Below are positions 57,085 to 64,000 of a stretch of DNA of 64,000 nt, piece by piece (positions within the stretch are counted from its first letter, which is position 1; every line of letters begins with the position of its first letter). The position numbers were made by a program, and so were the translations under genes. This DNA is from an uncultured Clostridia bacterium (GTDB taxonomy: Bacteria > Bacillota > Clostridia > Christensenellales > UBA1242): the NCBI GenBank assembly GCA_944377165.1, contig CALWEJ010000005.1:29210-93209 (forward strand). Reading direction: 5' to 3'. Below the pieces are notes generated by a model. The model was not told the origin of the DNA. It saw nothing but the letters and a program-made list of their open reading frames with translations, and made no database searches.

Positions 57085-57097
57085 ATGTGATAAGTTA

Positions 57098-57125
57098 ATT
57101 ATATCACAAATTTGAAATTTTGCAA
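57098..57125 (-). promoter_or_regulatory. tRNA-Gln promoter
   Basis: TTGCAA-N16-TATAAT on the minus strand, about 14 bases before the tRNA 5' end. Confidence 0.6.
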
Positions 57126-57172
57126 CAAAAAATAGTAAATTATTTTGAATAATTAGTTAAAGATTATATTCC

Positions 57173-57201
57173 TTGACATTTATAATATTTTCCACTACAA
57201 T
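57173..57201 (+). promoter_or_regulatory. Promoter of the glycosyltransferase gene
   Basis: TTGACA 57173-57178, 17-base spacer, TACAAT 57196-57201; AAGGAG follows before ATG 57239. Confidence 0.65.
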
Positions 57202-57238
57202 ATATTATATAATTTACTCGAATTATTAAGGAGATGAG

Positions 57239-58072
57239 ATGATTGAAAATCCCACAACAAAAGACAACAAAAAAAATATTTTAGTTAACATTAATAGCAG
57301 TTATATACCTTATTTTTTAACTATGATAAATTCGCTAGCTGTTAATAATCAAGAAAGTAATTTTGACGTATATGTTATGCATAGCAATTTATCTAACGAA
57401 GATAAAGCAAAGATTTTAACTAGAGTTAAGCCAAACATTAATTTAATCTATATTGAAATGGATAATTCACTTTTTAAAGGCGCTCCTACAGTGAAACGTT
57501 ATCCGTACGAAATTTACTATAGAATATTTGCTAGTACAATGCTACCTGAGACGGTAGATAGAATATTGTATCTTGATAGTGATTTAATTGTACATAATAA
57601 TATTGATGAGTTATACAATATGAATTTCGAAGGGAATTTGTTTATTGCGTGCACGCAAATTCGTAGTTTTTTACAATGGTTTAATAGAGTAAGATTGACT
57701 GTCGATAAAAATCATTATTACATAAATACAGGTGTTATGATGATGAATATCAAGGAGTTAAGACCACTTGTTGACATTGATAAGATTTTTAAATTTATTA
57801 GACGAAACGGTTGGCGTATGTGTTTGTATGACCAAGATGTAATATTTAAATTTTTTGGTGATAGAGTTAGATTAATTGACCCTAAAATTTATAATTTAAG
57901 TGATAGATATATTACATTATATAATATGCGCAGACCAAAGCACAAAATTAATTCAGATTGGGTAGAAAATAACAATAAAATTATTCATTATTTAGGCACG
58001 AATAAACCTTGGAAGGATAATTATAAAGGTATTTTGAAAAAGTATTACGATAAATATAAAATTGATGTATAA
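57239..58072 (+). CDS. Family 8 glycosyltransferase
   Basis: A 277-residue retaining glycosyltransferase of the GT8 type. Motifs: LVNINSSYIPYFLTMINSL at the nucleotide-sugar pocket, the metal-binding DSDLIVH, the substrate motif YINTGVMMMNIKELR, the YDQDVIFKFFGDRV segment and the C-terminal HYLGTNKPW. GT8 enzymes add glucose or galactose to lipopolysaccharide, teichoic acid or protein acceptors. There is no signal peptide; it acts in the cytoplasm. The acceptor is unknown; the next gene makes cardiolipin, so an envelope glycolipid is possible. Confidence 0.85.
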   Translation: MIENPTTKDNKKNILVNINSSYIPYFLTMINSLAVNNQESNFDVYVMHSNLSNEDKAKILTRVKPNINLIYIEMDNSLFKGAPTVKRYPYEIYYRIFASTMLPETVDRILYLDSDLIVHNNIDELYNMNFEGNLFIACTQIRSFLQWFNRVRLTVDKNHYYINTGVMMMNIKELRPLVDIDKIFKFIRRNGWRMCLYDQDVIFKFFGDRVRLIDPKIYNLSDRYITLYNMRRPKHKINSDWVENNNKIIHYLGTNKPWKDNYKGILKKYYDKYKIDV

Positions 58073-58120
58073 ACTAATAAATGAATAACTTCTATTATAA
58101 CAGTAAGTAATAATGGACAA

Positions 58121-59674
58121 ATGAAACGTATCTTAAAGGTTATTTTTAATAGATTTACATTGGTGACCGTTGCACTCATATTGCAAATAGTTTTTTCCGT
58201 CAGTTTACCTTATCTAATTGCGGTTCTATTTCCTAATTTATTTGGCGGTATTTATATATGGGTTGATGTCTTTATTAACATTATGGCTCTTGTATTGCTC
58301 ATATACATTATAAATTGCAATATGATTGTTGAAGGTAAATTGACTTGGGCTATTGTAATGCTCGTATTCCCTATTTTTGGCTTGTTTATATATTTAGTTT
58401 TCGTTAGGCATAAACCTCCTTTTAAATATAAAAAATACTATGAAAAATCAAAAGAAAACATTGCGAAATATCAGGTTAAATATGACTTTGAAGATAGGGA
58501 ATTAAAAGAAAAATTAGGGAAATATTATGGACAGTTTGAATACCTTTACAATATTTCAGGGGTTAAAACTTATTCTAATACTAAGACAAAATATTTAGCA
58601 ACAGGTGAAATATTTTTTGAAGAACTGTTATCTGAATTAAAGAAAGCAGAAAAATATATTTTTATGGAATATTTCATTATCGAGCGTGGCGAAATGTGGA
58701 ATAAAATCTTAAATATTTTGCTAGAAAAAGTAGATTCTGGAGTGGATGTTCGTCTAATTTACGACGATATGGGCACTATAAAAAAATTGCCTAGCAATTA
58801 TGCTAAAAAGCTAAATAATTTAGGAATAAAATGCGTTAGATTTAATTCGTTTGTACCGATTTTGTCTGCGTTCCATAATAATAGAGACCACAGAAAAATC
58901 ACAGTAATAGATGGAAAAGTTGGTTTTGTTAGCGGACTAAATATCGCCGACGAATACATTAATGTTAAGAAAAAATTCGGTTATTGGAAAGATACAGGGC
59001 TAAAAATCTCCGGAGAAGGAGTGCAGTCACTTTTGTTTATGTTTTTACATATTTATGACGGACAAGCGCAAATAACAGAAGATACTGGAAATTATTTGTC
59101 AGAATACAAAAATGATAATGAGAGTGATTTTGGACTTGTTTGTCCGTTCGGAGATGGACCTAGCTATGCATATAATGACCAAATATCTGAAAATGTATAT
59201 TTAAATATGATTAATCAAGCAGAAAATTATATTTGGATTACAACGCCTTATTTGATAATTGATAATAAACTTACGAATGCTCTTTGTAATGCAAGTAGGC
59301 GTGGAGTGGACGTAAGGATTATTACCCCACATATTCCAGATAAAAAAATGATTTTTGCAATAACACGTTCAAGTTATAAGACATTGCAGGCAAGTGGAGT
59401 AAAGATTTTTGAATATACAAAAGGCTTTATCCATTCAAAACAAGTCATTTGCGACGATAATGTTGCAGTTGTTGGGACTATTAACTTCGATTATCGTAGT
59501 TTATTGCACCATTACGAAGTCGGAATATTGATGTATAAGACTACAGCACTGAAAGATATAAAAAGAGATTTTGAAAGAATGTTTGAAACGTGTACTGATA
59601 TGAAAACATTTAAACAAAACGCTTTTGTTAGAATGATTTGCGCGATACTAAAATTATTTACACCTATGTTTTAA
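58121..59674 (+). CDS. cls: Cardiolipin synthase
   Basis: A 517-residue phospholipase-D-family enzyme with two to three N-terminal membrane helices (about residues 10-95), then two HKD motifs: NRDHRKITVIDGKVGFVSG and FIHSKQVICDDNVAVVGTINFDYRS. It condenses two phosphatidylglycerols to cardiolipin at the membrane. The length is normal. The ribosome site before ATG 58121 is weak. A hairpin terminator follows. Confidence 0.92.
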   Translation: MKRILKVIFNRFTLVTVALILQIVFSVSLPYLIAVLFPNLFGGIYIWVDVFINIMALVLLIYIINCNMIVEGKLTWAIVMLVFPIFGLFIYLVFVRHKPPFKYKKYYEKSKENIAKYQVKYDFEDRELKEKLGKYYGQFEYLYNISGVKTYSNTKTKYLATGEIFFEELLSELKKAEKYIFMEYFIIERGEMWNKILNILLEKVDSGVDVRLIYDDMGTIKKLPSNYAKKLNNLGIKCVRFNSFVPILSAFHNNRDHRKITVIDGKVGFVSGLNIADEYINVKKKFGYWKDTGLKISGEGVQSLLFMFLHIYDGQAQITEDTGNYLSEYKNDNESDFGLVCPFGDGPSYAYNDQISENVYLNMINQAENYIWITTPYLIIDNKLTNALCNASRRGVDVRIITPHIPDKKMIFAITRSSYKTLQASGVKIFEYTKGFIHSKQVICDDNVAVVGTINFDYRSLLHHYEVGILMYKTTALKDIKRDFERMFETCTDMKTFKQNAFVRMICAILKLFTPMF

Positions 59675-59677
59675 TCT

Positions 59678-59712
59678 AATGACGGACTTTATTCTTAAAG
59701 CTGTCATTTTTA
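59678..59712 (+). terminator. Terminator after cls
   Basis: AATGAC (59678-59683) pairs with GTCATT (59703-59708), and an inner CTTTA/TAAAG stem, followed by Ts. The remainder of 59713-60015 is AT-rich and I see no gene in it. Confidence 0.6.
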
Positions 59713-60015
59713 ATGATTTCCTATAAATAATAATACTATTAATGTATCTTCTAATAACTAACTAAAATTATTTATTTTGAATTTCAGTGCATTAATCTAA
59801 AGAATGAGAAGAAAGAATATTTCTAGTTAGATGTAATACAGCTTTTAATTATTTTAAGCTTATTAATCAAAAAGGTTATTGCTTTAAATAAATTAAATAC
59901 TAATAAATCGTTATTTTAAAATAATTCTAACATAGATTATAAAAACAAAACGTCATAAATATATAATTACAAATCGTAAATAAACGAAAAAATATGACAA
60001 AATATATAAAAACTA

Positions 60016-60044
60016 TTGACAGTCAGCTTCTTTTTTGCTAAAAT
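60016..60044 (+). promoter_or_regulatory. tRNA-Lys promoter
   Basis: TTGACA 60016-60021, 17-base spacer, TAAAAT 60039-60044. The truncated tRNA copy lies between it and the intact tRNA. Confidence 0.65.
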
Positions 60045-60069
60045 CATTAAGTCAAAATTGAATAGGTAT

Positions 60070-60110
60070 GGACTCTTAGCTCAGTTGGTAGAGCAACTGA
60101 CTCTTAATCA
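60070..60110 (+). pseudogene. Truncated 5' half of a tRNA-Lys gene
   Basis: 41 bases match the first 41 of the intact tRNA-Lys at 60143 except in the acceptor and one anticodon-stem base, then the similarity stops abruptly just past the anticodon loop. The acceptor (GGACTCT) differs from the intact copy (GGACCAG), so it descends from a second tRNA-Lys gene. Such a break is typical of recombination at a tRNA attachment site or a deletion scar. Confidence 0.8.
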
Positions 60111-60142
60111 TACGCTCCGAAATGAGTATAAACTACATTTAT

Positions 60143-60218
60143 GGACCAGTAGCTCAGTTGGTAGAGCAATTGACTCTTAATCAATGGGTCCAGGGTTCGA
60201 GTCCCTGCTGGTCCACCA
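60143..60218 (+). tRNA. tRNA-Lys (anticodon CTT)
   Basis: A complete cloverleaf with encoded CCA: acceptor GGACCAG/CTGGTCC, D-arm GCTC-AGTTGGTA-GAGC, anticodon loop CTCTTAA in an ATTGA/TCAAT stem, T-arm with TTCGAGT. It reads AAG. A terminator (60220-60244) follows. Confidence 0.95.
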
Positions 60219-60219
60219 T

Positions 60220-60252
60220 AAATCCCTTATTTTATTAGGGATTTTATTATTT
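60220..60252 (+). terminator. tRNA-Lys terminator
   Basis: AAATCCCT (60220-60227) pairs with AGGGATTT (60237-60244), followed by a T-rich stretch. Confidence 0.8.
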
Positions 60253-60278
60253 TTACATAACTAATTTTTACTTAAAAG

Positions 60279-60406
60279 TGTCTAAAAATTTTGTAAAAAG
60301 TGTCTAAAAAATGTCATTTTTGCATGTAAAATTTTAATATTTCACATTGCATAAAAACATCGAATTTTACTTAAAAATTTCCACTGTCTAAAAAATTGTC
60401 TAAAAA
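60279..60406 (+). repeat. Four direct copies of TGTCTAAAAA
   Basis: The word lies at 60279-60288, 60301-60310, 60385-60394 and 60397-60406; a fifth copy is at 62269-62278. Interleaved copies of TTGCATAAAAA occur at 60347 and 60419. They have the size and spacing of integrase arm-binding sites next to a tRNA attachment site, but no integrase is present in the window. Confidence 0.55.
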
Positions 60407-60430
60407 TTTTTGAAAAAATTGCATAAAAAA

Positions 60431-60465
60431 GACTGAGAATTATCATAAATTCTCAGTCATTTTTT
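60431..60465. terminator. Strong hairpin in the tRNA-Lys distal gap
   Basis: GACTGAGAATT (60431-60441) pairs perfectly with AATTCTCAGTC (60448-60458), loop of six, A-run before and T-run after, so it can act in both directions. Confidence 0.75.
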
Positions 60466-60561
60466 TCATTTTACAATCAGCCAACTAGCACCATTACTTC
60501 GTTTAACTTTAATGGGTACAACCTTTTTACATCACTAAGCCATATAAGAGTGCAATATCTT

Positions 60562-60636
60562 TTATGCAAGGCATATAGTAAACACGTCCGGATTTGTCGG
60601 CAGAGTTTTGATTTTCTCTCTTAATCTTTCATTCAT
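60562..60636 (-). pseudogene. Fragment resembling the N terminus of UvrC
   Basis: A 24-codon frame beginning MNERLREKIKTLPTNPDVF resembles the start of UvrC-type GIY-YIG proteins (usually LPxxPGVY). It stops quickly; a second frame with VYYMPCIKDIALLYGL continues for a few codons, as after a frameshift. A TATAAT lies just upstream. It looks like a decayed 5' end left by rearrangement. The match is short, so the call is weak. Confidence 0.3.
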
Positions 60637-60724
60637 GCCATTATTATACTCCACTTTGGCAAGAAAAACAAGATATGTGGAAGATAGGAAGATTAAAAAC
60701 TATTATTTTATGTTTTTGTTTATT

Positions 60725-60752
60725 TTGATTAATCAGATATTTATGCTATAAT
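60725..60752 (+). promoter_or_regulatory. Promoter of the MFS gene
   Basis: TTGATT 60725-60730, 16-base spacer, TATAAT 60747-60752; AAGGAA follows before ATG 60810. Confidence 0.55.
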
Positions 60753-60809
60753 GAAAATAATACAAATTTACAATTTACACACTTCGCTTACTAACAATAA
60801 AGGAATACT

Positions 60810-62063
60810 ATGTTACAAGAAATAAAGGAAAACACTAAAAAGCAAAAAATATTATTGATATGCGAAAAACTGCTAAGAAATATAATGGTTATTTTCTCCT
60901 CTATATTTCTTAATGTTTACATATTTAATTCGTTAGATAACAACATAAACCTTTACCTATGCGCTTTAATCTGCTCAATTGTCTTTGCTGAAATAATTTC
61001 TGTGGTTGTTTTACATATTATCAACAAACACAACGCTATGATTATTTATAGGTTAAGTTTTGTTTTTGACACACTTTTAATTGTGCTATGCCTTGTGATA
61101 AAAAATCCAACTTTCCCAGTGGTTTTGGTATTCTATTTCTTGCAAGAATTAGGAAATTCTTGTTTTGGCTGTCCACATGAAATTGGCGAAATGAAAGCCA
61201 CAAACACCAAAGACTCTAAAAAGTTTATGGCAAATAGTTCCATCGTTTCAAATCTGACAAAAATAGCATCGCCTTTTTTAAGCGGACTTATAATTGATAA
61301 ATTGTCGTACACTTGGCTTTTTGTGATTGTTGGCATTGTTACAATCACTATGTTTGTTGTGTCAATCTTTATGCGTGACTTTGATGCAAACGATGGCAAA
61401 TTAAAATTAAAAGAGTTTTGTCAAAAAGCACGAAAATATCCACATGTAAAAAATTTCTATTATTGCTATGGCTTTTTTAGACTATCTATGGGCGGAACTA
61501 TTTACACAATATTGCCTGTGGTCTTGTTTTTAAAGGTAGGTTCTGAGTTTTCTCTTGGCAGTTACTCATCAATTTTCGCTTTGCTTACAATTATAACATT
61601 ACTTTGCTTTATGAAATCAAAAAACTACAAACTTGAAATCATTCTTTCGTTGGTAATGATAAGTATATCATGCTTCTTGATAACTTTTTGGTCCAGTTTT
61701 ATTTCTTTTATCATCTTCTCGGTTATTCATTATATGTTTGAAAGGTTGTATGAAAACAATTTATATTCAACAAGATTAAATACTATAAAAGTGCCAGAAT
61801 TGGAAAATTATAAAAGAGAGCATCATTTAATGTATGATTTGTCAGCAAACATAGGCTATCTAGTCGGTTATGGTTTAATCTTGTTGTTCTATAATCTAGT
61901 TCCATCGGCAAATATTTTAATGATTTTAATAGGTGCTGTTGGATTGTTATTTAATGTGTCTGGAATTTTCTTAATAAAATCAAAAACTCAACATATAAAT
62001 GTTTTAAAACAGTTAGAAAAATGCAAAACGGTAGAAGAAAATTCGACTAAATCGACTTCATAA
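60810..62063 (+). CDS. MFS-type transporter
   Basis: A 417-residue integral membrane protein with about 12 hydrophobic helices in two halves, separated by a basic cytoplasmic loop near residues 190-210 (MRDFDANDGKLKLKEFCQKARKY). The overall plan is of the major facilitator superfamily; the segment ASPFLSGLIIDKLSYTWLFVIVG is typical of its drug-efflux-like branch. The substrate cannot be told. It lies beyond the tRNA-Lys scar, next to gene remnants, so it is probably acquired DNA. AAGGAA precedes ATG 60810. Confidence 0.75.
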   Translation: MLQEIKENTKKQKILLICEKLLRNIMVIFSSIFLNVYIFNSLDNNINLYLCALICSIVFAEIISVVVLHIINKHNAMIIYRLSFVFDTLLIVLCLVIKNPTFPVVLVFYFLQELGNSCFGCPHEIGEMKATNTKDSKKFMANSSIVSNLTKIASPFLSGLIIDKLSYTWLFVIVGIVTITMFVVSIFMRDFDANDGKLKLKEFCQKARKYPHVKNFYYCYGFFRLSMGGTIYTILPVVLFLKVGSEFSLGSYSSIFALLTIITLLCFMKSKNYKLEIILSLVMISISCFLITFWSSFISFIIFSVIHYMFERLYENNLYSTRLNTIKVPELENYKREHHLMYDLSANIGYLVGYGLILLFYNLVPSANILMILIGAVGLLFNVSGIFLIKSKTQHINVLKQLEKCKTVEENSTKSTS

Positions 62064-62081
62064 TTACATAGCACATACCTT

Positions 62082-62285
62082 TCATTGTTGGTTTAAGTTC
62101 AAAATTTGCATTTTCTTCAAATTCGCTATATATTCAGTTGGGTCTTGTTCGTGCCAAAATGCAGAACAATGCCAATGTCCTGCTTTCTTTATTTTAATTT
62201 CTTTTGAAAAGAGTACTTCGGCGACTTTGCTTTTAGCACTCTTTTTGTTGTTTTGAAATTTATAATCTTGTCTAAAAATCTTTAA
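62082..62285 (-). pseudogene. Remnant of an unidentified gene
   Basis: A 67-codon minus-strand frame without a start codon after an in-frame stop. It has well-formed coding character (VAEVLFSKEIKIKKAGHWHCSAFWH and QDPTEYIANLKKMQ) but I do not recognise the family. The fifth TGTCTAAAAA repeat falls at its 5' edge. It is probably the 3' part of a disrupted gene. The rest of the 62064-62430 gap has nothing else I can support. Confidence 0.35.
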
Positions 62286-62430
62286 TTAGAATTATAAAGT
62301 TTTAGGCAGTTTTAAATCAACAAATTGACATCAAAAAAGCTCATTTGATGTCAACTGATGTCAGGCAACCAAAAATGTTGAAAATTTTAACTTTCGGTCA
62401 AATTCTTTCTAAAACTACCTAATACTATAG

Positions 62431-63759
62431 TTATAATTCTAAATTTGGAACATTTTCTTTATCAGCATAATCAAGTGGATTTATATCTTTAACCGCAAAT
62501 CTTACATCGGCAACTTGCGATATGTCTTTTCTTGCAATTGTTTGAGATAATTTTGCACCTGTTCCAATTTTTGTTATTTTTAAAACATCATTTCCTAAAA
62601 GATTATTAAAATACTCTTCCATATTTTCAACATATCCAAGAATATGTTCTATCGCATAATTTTTAATTGCTATACTGATAGATTCTTCTTCGGATTTTGA
62701 AGTTGTGCCAGAATGATTTTTTAATCTTCTTTGAATGTTTTTTACTTCTCTATTTGATAGTCCTGCAATTTCACCATCAATATATTGAGCAAAATTTAAA
62801 AAGCACTCATCAGGCTTCGTATCTAAAAGCATTTCCGCAAATTGTTTTATGCTAAACTCCGCCACTCGTCTAAGTCTTTGTGTGACAGTTGTGTGTTCAA
62901 GTTTTTTTATCTCTTCACTTGGCAGTCCACACCGCTTGCATACTTCTTCCCAAGAAATTTCTTTTGCGCCTTCAAAATCACCAGTATATATAAAACCAGC
63001 ATTACTGTTATTGTTAATTCTAATTGGGTATGGTCTAAACACACAATATTTTCTCACCTGCAAGCTATAATCAGTGGCATGTATATCTTTCAATGCTTGT
63101 GCAGGAGAACAATCTCTTGAAGTTGTGTTTGGATAATTTGCACTATTGTTTAAACCCAAAGCATCACCTTGGGATAGTTCAACAAGAATGTTTTCACTTC
63201 CATTAAAAGGCGCAATTCCATTGTAAATCATAGGGAAGAAAGTTTTTGAATTGACAATTTTAATGAGTCCATTTTCCTGTAATTGCAAAAACCGTTTGTC
63301 ATCACGCACCAAAACATCTTTTCGCATTATCTTTTCAACAAGGGCAGCACCCGCTCCACTAAATGTGCTTCCAGATTTAATTGTTTCAATTTCTTGCTCT
63401 TTGTGCTTGTCCGATATTACTGCAGCAGTGTCGGCAATATAAATTTTTCGACCATTCAAAATATCTTTATAATTAGTCAGTTCATACAAAAGTCTTTCAT
63501 AATCAATTATTGCACTTTCGCCAATCACTAAATATGGAATATTTTTGTTTACAAAACCAATAGGGATATGTTTTGTTATCACTTTTCTGCCCTCATCAAA
63601 AACAAAACTATGTCCAGCATTTGGGGCATTGTTATTTACACAAACTTGAATATTATTTTTAGGGTTTAATGCGAGTTCTCCGCAGAACTTGCCTTTTCCA
63701 CAAGAACCCCACATCCCATCATAGACTATATGAATTTTTCCATTAAATTTCGTTTTCAT
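62431..63759 (-). CDS. Adenylosuccinate-synthetase homologue of the PurZ-like kind
   Basis: A 442-residue protein with the PurA fold motifs in order: P-loop MWGSCGKGK (residues 16-24, normally QWGDEGKGK), NAPNAGH (His50), KSGSTFSGAG (129-137), NYPNTTSRD (208-216, normally YPYVTSSN) and TQRLRRVAEF (293-302). The residue matching the PurA catalytic Asp is Ser19. The guanine-recognition TKLDVLD element of PurA is replaced by NFAQYID (322-328). Both changes are, as I recall, marks of phage PurZ enzymes, which use dGMP (and ATP) to make the precursor of 2-aminoadenine. The start is leaderless: TATAAT ends six bases before ATG 63759. Confidence 0.7.
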   Translation of the reverse strand: MKTKFNGKIHIVYDGMWGSCGKGKFCGELALNPKNNIQVCVNNNAPNAGHSFVFDEGRKVITKHIPIGFVNKNIPYLVIGESAIIDYERLLYELTNYKDILNGRKIYIADTAAVISDKHKEQEIETIKSGSTFSGAGAALVEKIMRKDVLVRDDKRFLQLQENGLIKIVNSKTFFPMIYNGIAPFNGSENILVELSQGDALGLNNSANYPNTTSRDCSPAQALKDIHATDYSLQVRKYCVFRPYPIRINNNSNAGFIYTGDFEGAKEISWEEVCKRCGLPSEEIKKLEHTTVTQRLRRVAEFSIKQFAEMLLDTKPDECFLNFAQYIDGEIAGLSNREVKNIQRRLKNHSGTTSKSEEESISIAIKNYAIEHILGYVENMEEYFNNLLGNDVLKITKIGTGAKLSQTIARKDISQVADVRFAVKDINPLDYADKENVPNLEL

Positions 63760-63765
63760 AGTAAA

Positions 63766-63794
63766 ATTATATCATAATCTACCTTATAAGTCAA
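63766..63794 (-). promoter_or_regulatory. Leaderless promoter of the PurZ-like gene
   Basis: TTGACT (63789-63794), 17-base spacer and TATAAT (63766-63771) on the minus strand, six bases before the start codon; there is no ribosome site. Confidence 0.65.
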
Positions 63795-63817
63795 TATTGT
63801 CTTTACTTTACAAATTT

Positions 63818-64000
63818 TTACATCTCAAAATCTTTTTGTTTTTTCTTTTTACGCATTTCTTTTTCTTTTAGCCACTCTTTATATTCTTCATCTTCTTGTT
63901 GAGATTTTAGTTGTTCTTCTAACTTTGCAATTTTTTCTTCAAGTTCTTTTGTCTTATCAATTTCGTTTGTTTTATCTTCTTCTTTCTTTGAATTAAAGTT
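63818..64000 (-). CDS. C-terminal part of a charged coiled-coil protein (cut by the window edge)
   Basis: The last 60 codons of a minus-strand gene run off the end of the window. The visible part is a strong coiled coil (KELEEKIAKLEEQLKSQ) followed by a very basic tail (KEKEMRKKKKQKDFEM). It lies just upstream of the PurZ-like promoter in the same direction. The function is unknown. Confidence 0.55.
   Translation of the reverse strand, partial: NFNSKKEEDKTNEIDKTKELEEKIAKLEEQLKSQQEDEEYKEWLKEKEMRKKKKQKDFEM

Noticed and set aside
62431..63759. Evidence that this organism or an adjacent phage has a 2-aminoadenine (Z) genome
   Set aside because: Only a PurZ-like gene is seen; no DatZ, MazZ or DpoZ-like gene is present in the window, so whole-genome substitution cannot be claimed.

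Overview
This is a low-GC, AT-rich chromosomal window from a sporulating Firmicutes-type bacterium, most likely an uncultured Clostridia lineage. The evidence is the spoIIGA-sigE pair and sigG, a SpoVB-type flippase, a PdaB-type deacetylase, AGGAGG-type ribosome sites and low-GC codon use. A complete 16S gene is present, but I cannot place it to genus without a search. Coding is continuous and mostly core, broken by two accessory regions.

Layout. 1-2 kb: an ABC-F ribosome-protection ATPase behind a leader that looks like a ribosome-controlled attenuator. 2.3-13.3 kb: DUF4363/DUF421 pair, SpoVB-like flippase, LysM protein, a 1038-residue surface protein, two half-size TSUP transporters, a SPOR protein and groES-groEL. 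13.5-17.2 kb: valS, a candidate small RNA, rsmA. 17.7-27.9 kb: one 3367-residue wall- or surface-exposed protein, followed by a fragment of another surface repeat. 28.1-34.0 kb: housekeeping run (sepF, lspA, rluD, tig, clpP, clpX). 34.2-37.3 kb: small accessory genes and a membrane-anchored exported protein. 37.3-39.8 kb: a structured RNA candidate, then a 16S rRNA gene with two promoters and its own terminator (no 23S or 5S follows). 39.9-46.4 kb: an unknown protein, an acetyltransferase, sigE-spoIIGA, sigG, zinc ribbon protein, PdaB-like deacetylase and a double-OB SSB-like protein.

46.4-56.9 kb holds a P22-like virion-head cassette: sigma-region-4-like regulator, large terminase, portal, scaffold, capsid, two connector/stabiliser-like proteins and a holin-like protein. 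All frames are intact, but I see no integrase, replication genes, endolysin, tail needle, tailspike or ejection proteins. Its regulator has three Spo0A-box-like sites (TGTCGAA) around its promoter, which suggests, but does not prove, a sporulation-linked domesticated phage head. The cassette ends beside a tRNA-Gln gene whose 3' end faces it.

57.2-64.0 kb: a family 8 glycosyltransferase and a cardiolipin synthase are followed by tRNA-Lys. The tRNA is preceded by a broken half copy of itself and followed by repeated TGTCTAAAAA motifs and gene fragments. Beyond this scar are an MFS transporter and an adenylosuccinate-synthetase homologue whose catalytic Asp is replaced by Ser, as I recall for the phage PurZ group. 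A recurring theme is promoters whose -10 box lies 6-9 bases before the start codon, which implies leaderless mRNAs.
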